From positions 1-64,000 of the forward strand of contig JAOANE010000039.1 of the NCBI GenBank assembly GCA_025194985.1: a stretch of DNA of 64,000 bases, read 5' to 3'. This DNA is from Regnicoccus frigidus (lineage in GTDB: Bacteria; Cyanobacteriota; Cyanobacteriia; PCC-6307; Cyanobiaceae). Below, in pieces: positions 30,644-39,703 of this stretch. The notes under the pieces were generated by a model. That model saw only the letters and a program-made list of their open reading frames with translations. It did not search any database and was not told the DNA's origin. Within the stretch, counting starts at the first letter, position 1. Every line of letters starts with the position of its first letter. Made by a program: the position numbers and the translations under genes.

Positions 30644-31597
30644 ATGTTCACCCTCGAGAAGGCTTCCCAGATCTTCCCGGACACGCTCTCCGCGGACGCC
30701 GTACCTGCCATCACAGCTCGCTTCAGGCTGCTCAGCGCCGAAGACCAGCTGGCTCTGATCTGGTACGCCTACCTCGAGATGGGCACCACCATCACCGTCG
30801 CGGCCCCCGGCGCTGCCCGCATGCAGTTTGCGGAGGCCACGCTCAGCGCGATCAAGGCCATGGGCTTCACCGAGCAGAGCCAGCTGATGTGTGATCTCGC
30901 CAACAGGACCGATTTCCAGGTCGGTCGTACCTACGCCAGCTGGTCGGTCAACATCAAGCTCGGCTTCTGGTATCAACTCGGAGAGTGGATGGCCGCTGGC
31001 CTCGTGGCTCCGATTCCCAAGGGCTATCAGCTCTCCGCCAACGCGGCATCCGTGCTCAGCTCGTTGAGGGGCGTGGAGCAGGGCCAGCAGATCACCCTGT
31101 TGCGCAACTTCGTCGTTGACATGGGCTACGACCCCGCCAAGGGCGAAGGCCAGCGGGTCATGGAGCCGGTGGTGGCACCCACGCCGGAAGCCGATCGCAA
31201 AAAGGTCTTGATCAGCGGGCTGGATAGCCCCACGGTCACCACCTACATGGATCTGCTCAACGCCAACGACTTCGACAACCTGATCGAACTCTTCCTTCCC
31301 GACGGGGCCCTGCAGCCCCCCTTCCAGAAGCCGATCGTCGGTAGGGAGGCCGTGCTGCGCTTCTTCCGCGAAGATTGTCAGAACCTGCGGTTGCTGCCCG
31401 AATCGGGCTACTCCGAGCCCGCCGATGGCGAGTTCACCCAGATCAAGGTCACCGGCAAGGTCCAGACCCCCTGGTTCGGCGCCGGCGTGGGCATGAACGT
31501 GGCCTGGCGTTTCCTGCTCAATCCCGAGGGCAAGATCTACTTCGTGGCCATTGATCTGCTGGCCTCCCCAGCAGACCTGCTCAAGTACGCCCGTTGA
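30644..31597 (+). CDS. ocp: Orange carotenoid protein (OCP)
   Basis: A 317-residue OCP. The helical N-terminal domain (about 1-165) surrounds the carotenoid. A linker (about 166-192) leads to the NTF2-like C-terminal domain with the keto-group ligands Tyr201 (TYMDLLNANDF) and Trp288 (NVAWRF). Arg154 (LLRNF) is the conserved interdomain arginine. Its C-terminal partner position is Asp244 where Synechocystis OCP has Glu244. Cys83 and Cys245 are conserved. On strong blue-green light OCP converts to a red form and quenches phycobilisome energy. It is first in a cluster with crtW and frp; the upstream 157 bases presumably hold the promoter. Confidence 0.95.
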   Translation: MFTLEKASQIFPDTLSADAVPAITARFRLLSAEDQLALIWYAYLEMGTTITVAAPGAARMQFAEATLSAIKAMGFTEQSQLMCDLANRTDFQVGRTYASWSVNIKLGFWYQLGEWMAAGLVAPIPKGYQLSANAASVLSSLRGVEQGQQITLLRNFVVDMGYDPAKGEGQRVMEPVVAPTPEADRKKVLISGLDSPTVTTYMDLLNANDFDNLIELFLPDGALQPPFQKPIVGREAVLRFFREDCQNLRLLPESGYSEPADGEFTQIKVTGKVQTPWFGAGVGMNVAWRFLLNPEGKIYFVAIDLLASPADLLKYAR

Positions 31598-31607
31598 GGT
31601 TGTCCAG

Positions 31608-32400
31608 TTGAGCCCCATCCCCGCCAACACGGGCCTGGGGCTCGCCGCCCTGATCCTGCTGGCCTGGACCACCAGCCTGGTGGTCTTGCTGCCAGCTGAT
31701 CTGGGCTTACTTCCCCTGCCGCTGCTGGCCCTGGCGGTGCTGATCCGCACGCTGCTCCACACCGGCCTGTTCATCGTGGCCCACGACGCCATGCATGGCC
31801 TGCTGCTTCCAGGCCGGCCGCAGGCCAACCACCAGTTGGGGCAACTGGCCCTGGGGCTGTATGGCTGCCTGCCCTATGGCGCTTGCCGGGCCAACCACAT
31901 CCGCCACCATCCGCCACCCCACGCGGGATCGGGCCGATGACCCCGATCACCGGCCCGATCCCGCGTGGGGTGGGCTGCGCTGGTATCTCCACTTCCTGGC
32001 GGGTTATCTCTCCGGCGCCCAGATGCTGCTGCTGCTGGGCTGGTGGGGGCTGTTGATCGGATCCGCCGCGGTGGCCCCCGGTCCGGGCAGTGTCCAGTCA
32101 GGACTGGTCCATGTGTTGTTGTTCTGCACCTTGCCCCTGCTGCTCAGTTCGCTGCAATTGTTTGTCTTTGGCACCTACCTGCCGCACCGTGACCGGCACG
32201 GCGCTGGCAATCGCCACCATGCCCGCAGCCTGGAGTTGCCGGAATGGTTGTCTTTGCTGGCCTGCTATCACTTCGGCTACCACTGGGAGCACCATGAGTT
32301 CCCAGCCATGGCCTGGTTTCAGCTGCCACGCCAGCGCGCGTTCGCTCTGCAGCGCCGGAATTCCTCCGCTCCACTCGCGGCCCCATCAGCTCCCCATTAG
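31608..32400 (+). pseudogene. crtW: Beta-carotene ketolase CrtW, single-base frameshift
   Basis: The membrane di-iron ketolase that makes echinenone or canthaxanthin for OCP. It probably starts at TTG 31608 with GAGG nearby. The first frame gives hydrophobic helices and HDAMHG, then ends soon after HIRHH. One extra C at 31911-31912 (CATCCGCC where CATCGCC keeps frame) breaks it. The second frame continues exactly with RHPTRDRADDPDH, GTYLPHR, HHARSLELPEWLSLL and HWEHHEFPAM to 32400. All histidine motifs are otherwise preserved, so the lesion is either very recent or a sequencing error. Confidence 0.85.
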
Positions 32401-32424
32401 GGTCATTTATCGAAAGAGATTTTT

Positions 32425-32754
32425 ATGGCGCTAGCGGTTGTGATCGGCTGGAGCGAGGCGGAACAGGCCATCGCTGAGCGGGCTTTCAACACGGCTTACG
32501 GCCGCGCGATCGCCACATTGATCAGCACCGTTCGCAGCCAGGCGGATTCAATCAGCTCGGCTGAGTCTCTCTGGCAGCTGCACGATTACCTGAGCACCCA
32601 GCGTCACGTGATTGAGGGGCGCTTCGACATGCGCCTCGACGGAATCCTGTTTGTTTTCGCCAACCTGTTGAAGGAAGACCTGATCCAGCTCGACGAACTC
32701 AGCGGCCTTGATGCCGAGAAGATCTCCAAGATCAAGGCGATGTCGCGCTTCTAG
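32425..32754 (+). CDS. frp: Fluorescence recovery protein (FRP)
   Basis: A 109-residue FRP that binds the red OCP C-terminal domain and speeds its return to the orange form. The family residues fall in the right places: Trp50, His53 and Asp54 in SLWQLHDYL and Arg60 in STQRH, with the IFVFANLLKE core (LFVFANLLKEDL). It lies just after crtW in the usual ocp-crtW-frp order. It starts at the ATG at 32425 with no strong ribosome binding site. Confidence 0.93.
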   Translation: MALAVVIGWSEAEQAIAERAFNTAYGRAIATLISTVRSQADSISSAESLWQLHDYLSTQRHVIEGRFDMRLDGILFVFANLLKEDLIQLDELSGLDAEKISKIKAMSRF

Positions 32755-32826
32755 AAGGCAGCCCTGCACCTGGGCCTGGGAAGCGATCCGCCAGACTGAG
32801 TTCACTCTTTTCCGCCCTCCGCCCCC

Positions 32827-35010
32827 ATGGTTGTCAGCGGAACAACAGCCTCTGCAGCCGCGGCCGCCAACGCCGCTGCGCGCGCCTTTCCGCTGGCGGC
32901 GATCACCGGCCACGGCACCTTGAAGTTGGCGCTGCTGCTGGCAGCGGTGGATCCCGGCCTGGGCGGCGTTGTGATTGCTGGTGGCCGCGGCACCGGTAAG
33001 TCGGTGTTGGCCCGTGGCCTGCATGCCCTGCTGCCGCCGATCGACGTGCTCGATCTGGGCGAAGCCTGCCGTCGCCTCAATGTGGATCCGCTGCGTCCCG
33101 ACGACTGGGATGGGCCGGTGTGCGCCCGCATCACCGAACTGGGGGGGGACCCCAGCGGCGCCGATCCCACCGCCCTGTTGCCCACGGCGGTGATCCCGGC
33201 TCCGTTCATCCAGGTGCCCCTGGGCGTCACCGAAGACCGGCTGGTGGGCTCAGTCGATGTGACCGCCTCCCTGGCCGCCGGCGCCGCGGTGTTCCAGCCC
33301 GGCCTGCTGGCTGAAGCCCATCGCGGCGTCCTCTACGTCGATGAGCTCAACTTGCTCGACGACGGCATCACCAACCTGCTGCTGGCGGCGGTGGGCAGTG
33401 GCGAGAACCGGATCGAGCGCGAAGGCCTCAGCCTCTCCCACCCCTGCCGCACCCTGCTGATCGCCACCTACAACCCCGAAGAGGGGGCGGTGCGCGATCA
33501 CCTGCTCGATCGCTTCGCCATTGTTCTCTCCGCCAACCAGTTGCTGGCGATGGATCAGCGGGTGGCGATCACCAGCGCCGCCCTCGACCACGGCAGCTCC
33601 AGCGAAGCCTTCCGCGCCCGCTGGCAGGAGGAAACCGATGCCCTGGCCACCCAGCTGCTGCTGGCCCGCCAGTGGCTCCCCGATGTGGTGATTGCCCGCG
33701 AGCAGATCGTCTATCTGGTGAAGGAGGCCCTGCGCGGCGGCGTGGAAGGCCACCGCTCCGAGCTCTACGCCGTGCGGGTGGCGCGGGCCCATGCGGCCCT
33801 GTGCGGCCGCGACCGCGTAGATGCCGACGACCTGCAGGTGGCGGTGCGGCTGGTGATCGCGCCGCGCGCCCTGCAGCTGCCGCCGCCCGATCCAGAGCAA
33901 CCGCTGGAGCCCCCGCCGCCGCCCCAGGCCGAGCAGCCGCCAGAGCAGCCGCCCGAACCCCCGCAGCAGCCCCCAGAAAACGGCTCCGAAGATAACTCAG
34001 AAAACAGCCCTGACGACAATCCCGAGGACACCTCCGAGCCCGACAACCCGGACAACCCGGACGACACCGACGACGACAACCAGGACGACAATCCCGACGA
34101 CCAGGCGCCGCCCCAGGTGCCTGAGGAGTTTCTGCTCGATCCTGAGGCGATCGCCATCGACCCCGATCTGCTGCTGTTCGCTGCGGCTAAATCGCGAGGC
34201 GGCGGCAGTGGCAAGCGCTCGGTGGTGCTCTCCGACTCGCGCGGCCGCTACGTCAAGCCGATGCTCCCCCGCGGCCCTGTGCGCCGCATCGCTGTGGATG
34301 CCACGCTGCGGGCCGCCGCCCCCCACCAGAAGGCCCGCCGCGCCCGCGAACCCCATCGCACCGTGATCGTTGAGGAGGGTGATCTGCGCGCCAAGCAGCT
34401 GCAGCGCAAGGCCGGCTCCCTGGTGATCTTCCTGGTGGACGCCAGCGGTTCGATGGCCCTCAACCGCATGCAGAGCGCCAAGGGGGCCGTGATCCGCCTG
34501 CTCACCGAGGCCTACGAAAACCGAGACGAAGTCGCCCTGATCCCCTTCCGCGGCGAGCAGGCCGAGGTGCTGCTCCCCCCCACGCGCTCGATCACCGCCG
34601 CCCGTCGCCGCCTCGAGCAGATGCCCTGTGGCGGCGGCTCACCCCTGGCCCACGGCCTCACCCAGGCAGCCCGGGTCGGCGCCAATGCCCTTGCCAGCGG
34701 TGACATGGGCCAAGTGGTGGTGGTGGCGATCACCGATGGCCGCGGCAACGTGCCCCTCGCGCGATCCCTGGGCCAGCCGCCCCTGGAAGGCGAGGAGCCA
34801 GTGGACCTCAAAGAAGAGGTGATCCGGGTGGCCGGCCGCTACCGGGCCCTGGGGATCAAGCTGCTGGTGATCGACACCGAGCGCAAGTTCATCGGCAGCG
34901 GCATGGGCAAGGACCTGGCTGAAGCAGCCGGCGGCAAGTACGTGCAGCTGCCCAAAGCCAGCGACCAGGCGATCGCCGCCATCGCCCTCGACGCTCTCAA
35001 TGGCACCTGA
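32827..35010 (+). CDS. chlD: Magnesium chelatase subunit D
   Basis: A 727-residue ChlD. The N-terminal AAA+ domain has a Walker A-like GGRGTGKSVLARGLHALLPP, VLYVDELNLLDDGITNLLL and the NPEEGAVRDHLLDRF sensor region. Residues about 355-435 form a Pro/Glu/Asp-rich linker with repeated PDN-type acidic stretches. The C-terminal integrin-I (VWA) domain starts near 520, with the MIDAS motif DASGSMALNRM and the later TDGRGN. With ChlI and ChlH it inserts Mg2+ into protoporphyrin IX in chlorophyll synthesis. Its 3' end faces mlaD across a hairpin. Confidence 0.95.
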   Translation: MVVSGTTASAAAAANAAARAFPLAAITGHGTLKLALLLAAVDPGLGGVVIAGGRGTGKSVLARGLHALLPPIDVLDLGEACRRLNVDPLRPDDWDGPVCARITELGGDPSGADPTALLPTAVIPAPFIQVPLGVTEDRLVGSVDVTASLAAGAAVFQPGLLAEAHRGVLYVDELNLLDDGITNLLLAAVGSGENRIEREGLSLSHPCRTLLIATYNPEEGAVRDHLLDRFAIVLSANQLLAMDQRVAITSAALDHGSSSEAFRARWQEETDALATQLLLARQWLPDVVIAREQIVYLVKEALRGGVEGHRSELYAVRVARAHAALCGRDRVDADDLQVAVRLVIAPRALQLPPPDPEQPLEPPPPPQAEQPPEQPPEPPQQPPENGSEDNSENSPDDNPEDTSEPDNPDNPDDTDDDNQDDNPDDQAPPQVPEEFLLDPEAIAIDPDLLLFAAAKSRGGGSGKRSVVLSDSRGRYVKPMLPRGPVRRIAVDATLRAAAPHQKARRAREPHRTVIVEEGDLRAKQLQRKAGSLVIFLVDASGSMALNRMQSAKGAVIRLLTEAYENRDEVALIPFRGEQAEVLLPPTRSITAARRRLEQMPCGGGSPLAHGLTQAARVGANALASGDMGQVVVVAITDGRGNVPLARSLGQPPLEGEEPVDLKEEVIRVAGRYRALGIKLLVIDTERKFIGSGMGKDLAEAAGGKYVQLPKASDQAIAAIALDALNGT

Positions 35011-35015
35011 AGCCG

Positions 35016-35040
35016 GGCCGGGCTGAAGCCGGGCCCGGCC
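35016..35040. terminator. GC-rich hairpin between convergent chlD and mlaD
   Basis: GGCCGGGC (35016-35023) pairs with GCCCGGCC (35033-35040) around a nine-base loop. It fills nearly the whole 31-base gap between the two stop codons. No T-run follows on either strand. Confidence 0.45.
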
Positions 35041-35041
35041 G

Positions 35042-36019
35042 TTAGGGAGCAACCTGGCGCTGTGGCGGCTTGCTTTGTTTGTCCTGGCCCTGCTGGTCCT
35101 GCCGGGCCTTGTCGCGGGCCAGTCCCGTCTGGGCGGGGTAGATCTCGTCGAACAGCTGGCCCAGTCCGATCGCCACGCTGCGCACCCCATCCATGAACTC
35201 GGGGTCGCTGGTGAGCTTGCTGACGTCGCCACCGACGGCATCGACCCGGGCGGTGAGCCGCTGGGCGTTGCTCACTGTGGTCTTGATCTCGGCCAGGGTC
35301 TTGGGGTCATCGAGGCTGGCGGTGAGGTTGCGGACATGCCGACCGGCAGCGGCGGCATCGGCACTGGCCGCATTGAGGTTGGCCAGGATCGGATCGGCTT
35401 TACCGACCGCCGCATTCAGCTCCCTGACCAGTCGCTGGGCTTCCTTGAGGAAGAGGTTGGCTTCCTTGGAGGTGGCGTCAAAACTGCGGGTGGTGCTGGC
35501 CACCTGGGGCAGGATCTGTTCGCGATCGGCCTGGGAGAGCAGTTGCTGCATCAATTCGGTGACGCTGTTCAAGCTGGCGGCCTCCACACCCTGGAGTTCG
35601 CCACCGGCGCAGACCATCAGGTCCTTGTCACAGTCATTGGCACCGGGCAGGGGAGCGTTCTTGGGCAGCGGATTGCCCCTGCTGATCAGGGCCACCTGGG
35701 CATCGCCTCCCAGCAGCGAACCGGTCTCGACCTGGGCCACGGTCGGCCTGGCCAACTGCAGATTGGGATCACTGATCTCCAGTTCCGCCAGCACGGCCTG
35801 CGAGGTGGTTTCGATGCTTTTGACGCTGCCCACCTGGACGCCGCGGTAAAAAACCGGCGAGCGATCGGCCAGGCCTGCGGCATCGGCGAAGGTCGCCTTG
35901 ATGATCCAGTTGTTCTGACTGAGTGAAATCCCCCGCAACCAGAACCACAGGCCTAAGCCACCGGCAATGGCTCCAAGCAGCGAGAACCCAACCAAGGCCT
36001 CACGGACGCTACGACGCAT
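35042..36019 (-). CDS. MlaD/MCE-domain lipid-transport substrate-binding protein
   Basis: A 325-residue protein with an N-terminal membrane anchor (residues 10-28, LVGFSLLGAIAGGLGLWFW). The MCE domain (about 35-120) includes NNWIIKATFADAAGLADRSP, VFYRGVQVGSVKSIE and VETGSLLGGDAQVALI. A long helical, coiled-coil-like region (about 150-300) follows, with a Gln/Lys-rich end. It should form a periplasmic ring for phospholipid or lipid movement between membranes. mlaF lies immediately upstream; no mlaE permease gene is seen here. Confidence 0.87.
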   Translation of the reverse strand: MRRSVREALVGFSLLGAIAGGLGLWFWLRGISLSQNNWIIKATFADAAGLADRSPVFYRGVQVGSVKSIETTSQAVLAELEISDPNLQLARPTVAQVETGSLLGGDAQVALISRGNPLPKNAPLPGANDCDKDLMVCAGGELQGVEAASLNSVTELMQQLLSQADREQILPQVASTTRSFDATSKEANLFLKEAQRLVRELNAAVGKADPILANLNAASADAAAAGRHVRNLTASLDDPKTLAEIKTTVSNAQRLTARVDAVGGDVSKLTSDPEFMDGVRSVAIGLGQLFDEIYPAQTGLARDKARQDQQGQDKQSKPPQRQVAP

Positions 36020-36025
36020 GACGCT

Positions 36026-36847
36026 TCATAGTTCCGTCGGTTGCATCGGGCCCTGCAGGCTACCGCTTCTGAACTGGGCCACATAGGGATTGGCCGTTTG
36101 CTCGAACTCCTCAATGCCCCCGCACCACTGCAGGTGGCCGTCGTAGAGCATCGCCACCCGCTGGGCGGAGCGCAGGATCGTGCTCATCACGTGGCTGACG
36201 ACCACCGAGCAGCCCCCCGCCATGCGGCTGGTGGTGACGATCAGATCCTCGATGCGGGTGCAGGCCACCGGATCGAGGCCGGCGGTCGGTTCATCGAAGA
36301 GCAGCAGGGGGTGCTGGCCAGACGACTGGCTGGGATCGTCGATCAGGGCCCGAGCGAAGCTCACCCGTTTCTGCATGCCGCCGCTGAGCTCTCCGGGTAG
36401 CTGGTCTTCGATGCCGAGCAGACCCACGGCCTCCAGGGCCTTCTGAACCCTGGCGCGAATCTCGCGTTCCGGCAGCCGGCTGTGGCGATAGAGCAGAAAG
36501 CCGACGTTCTGCCCCACCGTGAGCGAACCGAGCAGGGCCGGGTTCTGGAACACCAGGCGCACATCGGGCGGCCGGGGCTGGTCGATGCGCAGGTAGCGCT
36601 GGGCGATTCCGTTGATCCGCAGCTCACCCTCGCTGGGCAGCAGCAGGCCAGCGAGGATTCGTAGCACGGTTGATTTACCGGTTCCTGAAGGCCCCACCAC
36701 CGCCAGCCGCTCCCCTTCTTGAAGCGTCAGGCTGAGGCCATCGAGCACCGAGTTGCTGCCCCAGCGCATGCTGATGTTGCCAAGTTCCAGTACCGGCTGG
36801 CCTGCGCATGGCAGGGAAGGGGTCAAACTTGCTTTCAAGTTGTTCAT
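36026..36847 (-). CDS. ABC transporter ATP-binding protein, MlaF-like
   Basis: A 273-residue ABC ATPase. Walker A is VVGPSGTGKSTVLRIL, the signature LSGGMQKRVSFARAL, Walker B LLLFDEPTAGLDP, and the H-loop histidine is in VVVSHV. The sequence QKRVSFARALI and the pairing with an MCE protein place it in the Mla lipid transport group. It may drive transport with a permease encoded elsewhere. It lies six bases before mlaD. Confidence 0.88.
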   Translation of the reverse strand: MNNLKASLTPSLPCAGQPVLELGNISMRWGSNSVLDGLSLTLQEGERLAVVGPSGTGKSTVLRILAGLLLPSEGELRINGIAQRYLRIDQPRPPDVRLVFQNPALLGSLTVGQNVGFLLYRHSRLPEREIRARVQKALEAVGLLGIEDQLPGELSGGMQKRVSFARALIDDPSQSSGQHPLLLFDEPTAGLDPVACTRIEDLIVTTSRMAGGCSVVVSHVMSTILRSAQRVAMLYDGHLQWCGGIEEFEQTANPYVAQFRSGSLQGPMQPTEL

Positions 36848-36959
36848 CCGTACAGTTCATGGACTCCGTGCTGTGGCGTGACGCCCTGTCGGTTTGAACC
36901 CCCAGCGCCCCCACCTCCCCCGACGCCTGCATGGCCGGCGGCTGCGCCGTCCCGGTTGG

Positions 36960-38327
36960 ATGGGACGTGGCGACCAGCGTCAACAGGATCTGGTGAGCCG
37001 CTCACGCCGCGCCGTGCGCTGGCTGCAGCCTGGTCTGGTGGTGAAGCGCTGGATGCTCACCTCCGGCCTGGGGCTGCTCCTGGCCCTGCTGGGAGCCGCC
37101 ATCCTCGCCGATCTCAAGCCGATCTACTGGTCGCTGGAATCACTCAATTGGGTTCTCACCCAGCTCACCGAGGTGTTGCCGCGGGGTGTCACCGGTCCGC
37201 TGGTGCTGGTGGCCGGAGCCGGGCTGGTGATCTGGGGACAAAGCCGCAGCTTTGATTCGATCCAGCAGGCACTGGCTCCAGAAAAGGGCACCGTGCTGGT
37301 GGATGCCCTGTTGGCCCAGCGTCGCCTCAACCGCGGCCCCAATGTGGTCGCGATCGGTGGCGGCACCGGCCTGGCCACCCTGCTCAGTGGCCTCAAGCGC
37401 TACAGCAGCAACATCACAGCGATTGTGACGGTGGCCGATGACGGCGGCAGCAGCGGCGTGCTCAGGCGGGAGCTGGGGGTGCAGCCACCCGGCGACATCC
37501 GCAACTGCCTGGCGGCCCTGGCCCGGGAAGAGCCCCTGCTCACCCGCCTGTTTCAGTACCGCTTCAAGGCCGGTAGCGGCCTCGAGGGCCACAGCTTCGG
37601 CAATCTCTTCCTCACAGCTCTCACCGCGATCACCGGCAGCCTCGAATCGGCGATCACCGCCAGCAGCCGGGTGCTGGCGGTGCAGGGCCAGGTGGTGCCA
37701 GCCACCACGGCCGATGTGCGGCTCTGGGCCGAACTCGAGAACGGCGACCGGCTTGAAGGTGAATCGTCGATCGGTCAGGCCACCAGCCCGATCGTGCGGC
37801 TGGGCTGCACCCCCGAGCGGCCGCCAGCCCTGCCCCGGGCGATTGAAGCCATCGCCAACGCTGAGCTGATTGTGCTGGGTCCCGGCAGCCTCTACACCTC
37901 GCTGTTGCCCAATCTGTTGGTGCCGGAACTGGTCCAGGCGATCAGACGCAGCCGGGCTCCCCGCCTCTACATCTGCAACCTGATGACCCAGCCCGGGGAA
38001 ACCGATCGGCTTGATGTGGAGGGCCATCTGCGGGCCATCGAAGCCCAGCTGGCCAGCCTCGGCGTCCAGGAACGGCTATTCACCGCCGTACTCGCCCAGG
38101 AATCCCTGCGCAACAACCGGCTGATCCACCACTACCGCGCCCGCGGCGCTGACCCGGTCATCTGTGATGCCACCAAGTTGCGCGGCCAGGGCTACGAGGT
38201 GATGCAGGCCCCGCTGCAGGGGAACCAGGCCGACGCCAGCCTCCGCCACGATCCACGCAACCTCGCCCTGGCAGTGATGCGCTTCTTCCGCAAGCACAAG
38301 AGCGGCAAAAGCTCAGAAGTGGCCTGA
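36960..38327 (+). CDS. YvcK-family protein (CofD-like, gluconeogenesis factor type)
   Basis: A 455-residue protein from the ATG at 36960 (an in-frame TTG at 36894 would extend it). Two hydrophobic segments (about 33-52 and 75-95) anchor it to the membrane. The YvcK core starts at VVAIGGGTGLATLLSGLKRY and continues with TVADDGGSSGVLRRELGVQP, GDIRNCLAALA, GHSFGNLFLTAL and LGPGSLYTSLLPNLLVPEL. YvcK proteins bind UDP-GlcNAc and affect carbon metabolism and cell shape. The membrane-anchored form is common in cyanobacteria. The upstream neighbour mlaF is divergent. Confidence 0.88.
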   Translation: MGRGDQRQQDLVSRSRRAVRWLQPGLVVKRWMLTSGLGLLLALLGAAILADLKPIYWSLESLNWVLTQLTEVLPRGVTGPLVLVAGAGLVIWGQSRSFDSIQQALAPEKGTVLVDALLAQRRLNRGPNVVAIGGGTGLATLLSGLKRYSSNITAIVTVADDGGSSGVLRRELGVQPPGDIRNCLAALAREEPLLTRLFQYRFKAGSGLEGHSFGNLFLTALTAITGSLESAITASSRVLAVQGQVVPATTADVRLWAELENGDRLEGESSIGQATSPIVRLGCTPERPPALPRAIEAIANAELIVLGPGSLYTSLLPNLLVPELVQAIRRSRAPRLYICNLMTQPGETDRLDVEGHLRAIEAQLASLGVQERLFTAVLAQESLRNNRLIHHYRARGADPVICDATKLRGQGYEVMQAPLQGNQADASLRHDPRNLALAVMRFFRKHKSGKSSEVA

Positions 38328-38333
38328 AGCTGT

Positions 38334-38909
38334 TCAGTAAGCGTCCTGAAGTTCGTAGAAATCGGGCTGAACGTAATCCTTGCGCAGGGGGTAACCCTTC
38401 CAGTCTTCGGGCATCAGCAGGCGCTTGGGATGGGGATGGCCCTCGAACTGAATGCCGTACATGTCGAAGGTTTCCCGCTCCTGCCAATCGGCGCCACGGA
38501 AGAGCCCGTAGAGGCTGGGCACCGTGAGCGCGCCATCCCGCGGCAGGAACACCTTCAGGCGCACTTCTTCGGGTTTGCTGCCCGGGGCCGGCGAAGCAAC
38601 GGCAGCTGCGCTCAGCTTGACCAGGTGATAAAAGCTGACCAGCTGGCCACCGGGGCCTTCGTCGTAGCCGCCCTGGCACTGGAGATAGTCAAAGCCGAAG
38701 GCCTTGAGCGCGGCGGCCACCATCGGCAGAAACACCGGCTCAATGCCGATCAGCTCCACGCCGATGTGATCGGGGCCGAGAGAGCGGTGTTCAAAGCCCT
38801 GGGAGTTGAGCCACTGACTGATCGGGCCGGCAGCCGGGATCGCCAGTTCGGCGCCCTCCTGGGGTTGCGAGGATGGCGTGGCTGGAGCGTTGTCGGAAGA
38901 CTCAGGCAT
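38334..38909 (-). CDS. ndhJ: NDH-1 subunit J
   Basis: A 191-residue NADPH/ferredoxin-plastoquinone oxidoreductase subunit of the hydrophilic arm. The core VELIGIEPVFLPMVAAALKA, GGYDEGPGGQLVSFYHLVKL, DWQERETFDMYGIQFEGHPH and LLMPEDWKGYPLRKDY is the NuoC/NdhJ family signature, ending YELQDAY. The N terminus carries a variable acidic/Pro extension. It overlaps ndhK by eight bases in an ndhC-K-J operon used in respiration, cyclic electron flow and CO2 uptake. Confidence 0.95.
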   Translation of the reverse strand: MPESSDNAPATPSSQPQEGAELAIPAAGPISQWLNSQGFEHRSLGPDHIGVELIGIEPVFLPMVAAALKAFGFDYLQCQGGYDEGPGGQLVSFYHLVKLSAAAVASPAPGSKPEEVRLKVFLPRDGALTVPSLYGLFRGADWQERETFDMYGIQFEGHPHPKRLLMPEDWKGYPLRKDYVQPDFYELQDAY

Positions 38910-39690
38910 CGTTGGAGGCGCTGCTGGCGGGAACAGGCTCGGAGCTGGGGACTGAATCGGCTGCTGCCATCGGCAGGCCGTCGGCCGCGGCGAGGGCGGC
39001 CTTCTGGGTTTCGGCCTTGAGATAGGCCCCGGTCACGATCGGTGCAACCGGCTTGAGCTGGTGCTCAATGGTGAGGTAACGGTGGCTGGGCAGCAGGTTG
39101 GCCCGCTCGGCTAAGGCCTCATTGCCCACCTTCTTGCGCAGCTTGATGACGGCATCAAAAATCGCTTCCGGCCTGGGCGGACAGCCGGGAATATAGAGAT
39201 CCACCGGAATAAGCTTGTCCACCCCGCGAACGGCGGTGGTGGAATCGGCGCTGAACATGCCGCCGGTGATCGTGCAGGCCCCCATGGCGATCACATATTT
39301 GGGCTCAGGCATCTGCTCGTAGAGCCGGACCAGAGCCGGGGCCATCTTCATGGTCACCGTGCCAGCGGTGATCAGCAGATCGGCCTGCCTTGGGCTGGAG
39401 CGGGGCACCAGGCCGAAGCGGTCGAAATCGAAGCGGGAACCGAGCAGGGCTGCAAATTCGATGAAGCAGCAGGCCGTGCCGTAAAGCAGGGGCCAGAGGC
39501 TGCTCAGCCGAGCCCAGTTGTGCAGATCGTCGAGGCTGGTCAGGATCACGTTCTCGGAGAGATCCGAAGTCACGGTGGGCGCCCCGACCGGGTTGCAGCT
39601 CGCGGCCCGCAGATCGCGCAGCGCGTCGATCGACGGGGCACCGAGCCCGGGGGCGGCCAGTGGATTGGTGGTGGAGGGAGTGATGGTCAT
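38902..39690 (-). CDS. ndhK: NDH-1 subunit K (4Fe-4S cluster N2)
   Basis: A 262-residue subunit from the ATG at 39690. The four cysteines of cluster N2 are in LLYGTACCFIEFAAL, GACTITGGMFSADSTTAV and YIPGCPPRPEAI. It has a variable Pro/Ser-rich C-terminal tail. It passes electrons to plastoquinone. It is flanked by ndhC upstream (13-base gap) and ndhJ downstream. An upstream in-frame start reaching into ndhC is not used. Confidence 0.95.
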   Translation of the reverse strand: MTITPSTTNPLAAPGLGAPSIDALRDLRAASCNPVGAPTVTSDLSENVILTSLDDLHNWARLSSLWPLLYGTACCFIEFAALLGSRFDFDRFGLVPRSSPRQADLLITAGTVTMKMAPALVRLYEQMPEPKYVIAMGACTITGGMFSADSTTAVRGVDKLIPVDLYIPGCPPRPEAIFDAVIKLRKKVGNEALAERANLLPSHRYLTIEHQLKPVAPIVTGAYLKAETQKAALAAADGLPMAAADSVPSSEPVPASSASNDA

Positions 39691-39703
39691 GGTGGTGATC
39701 CGG

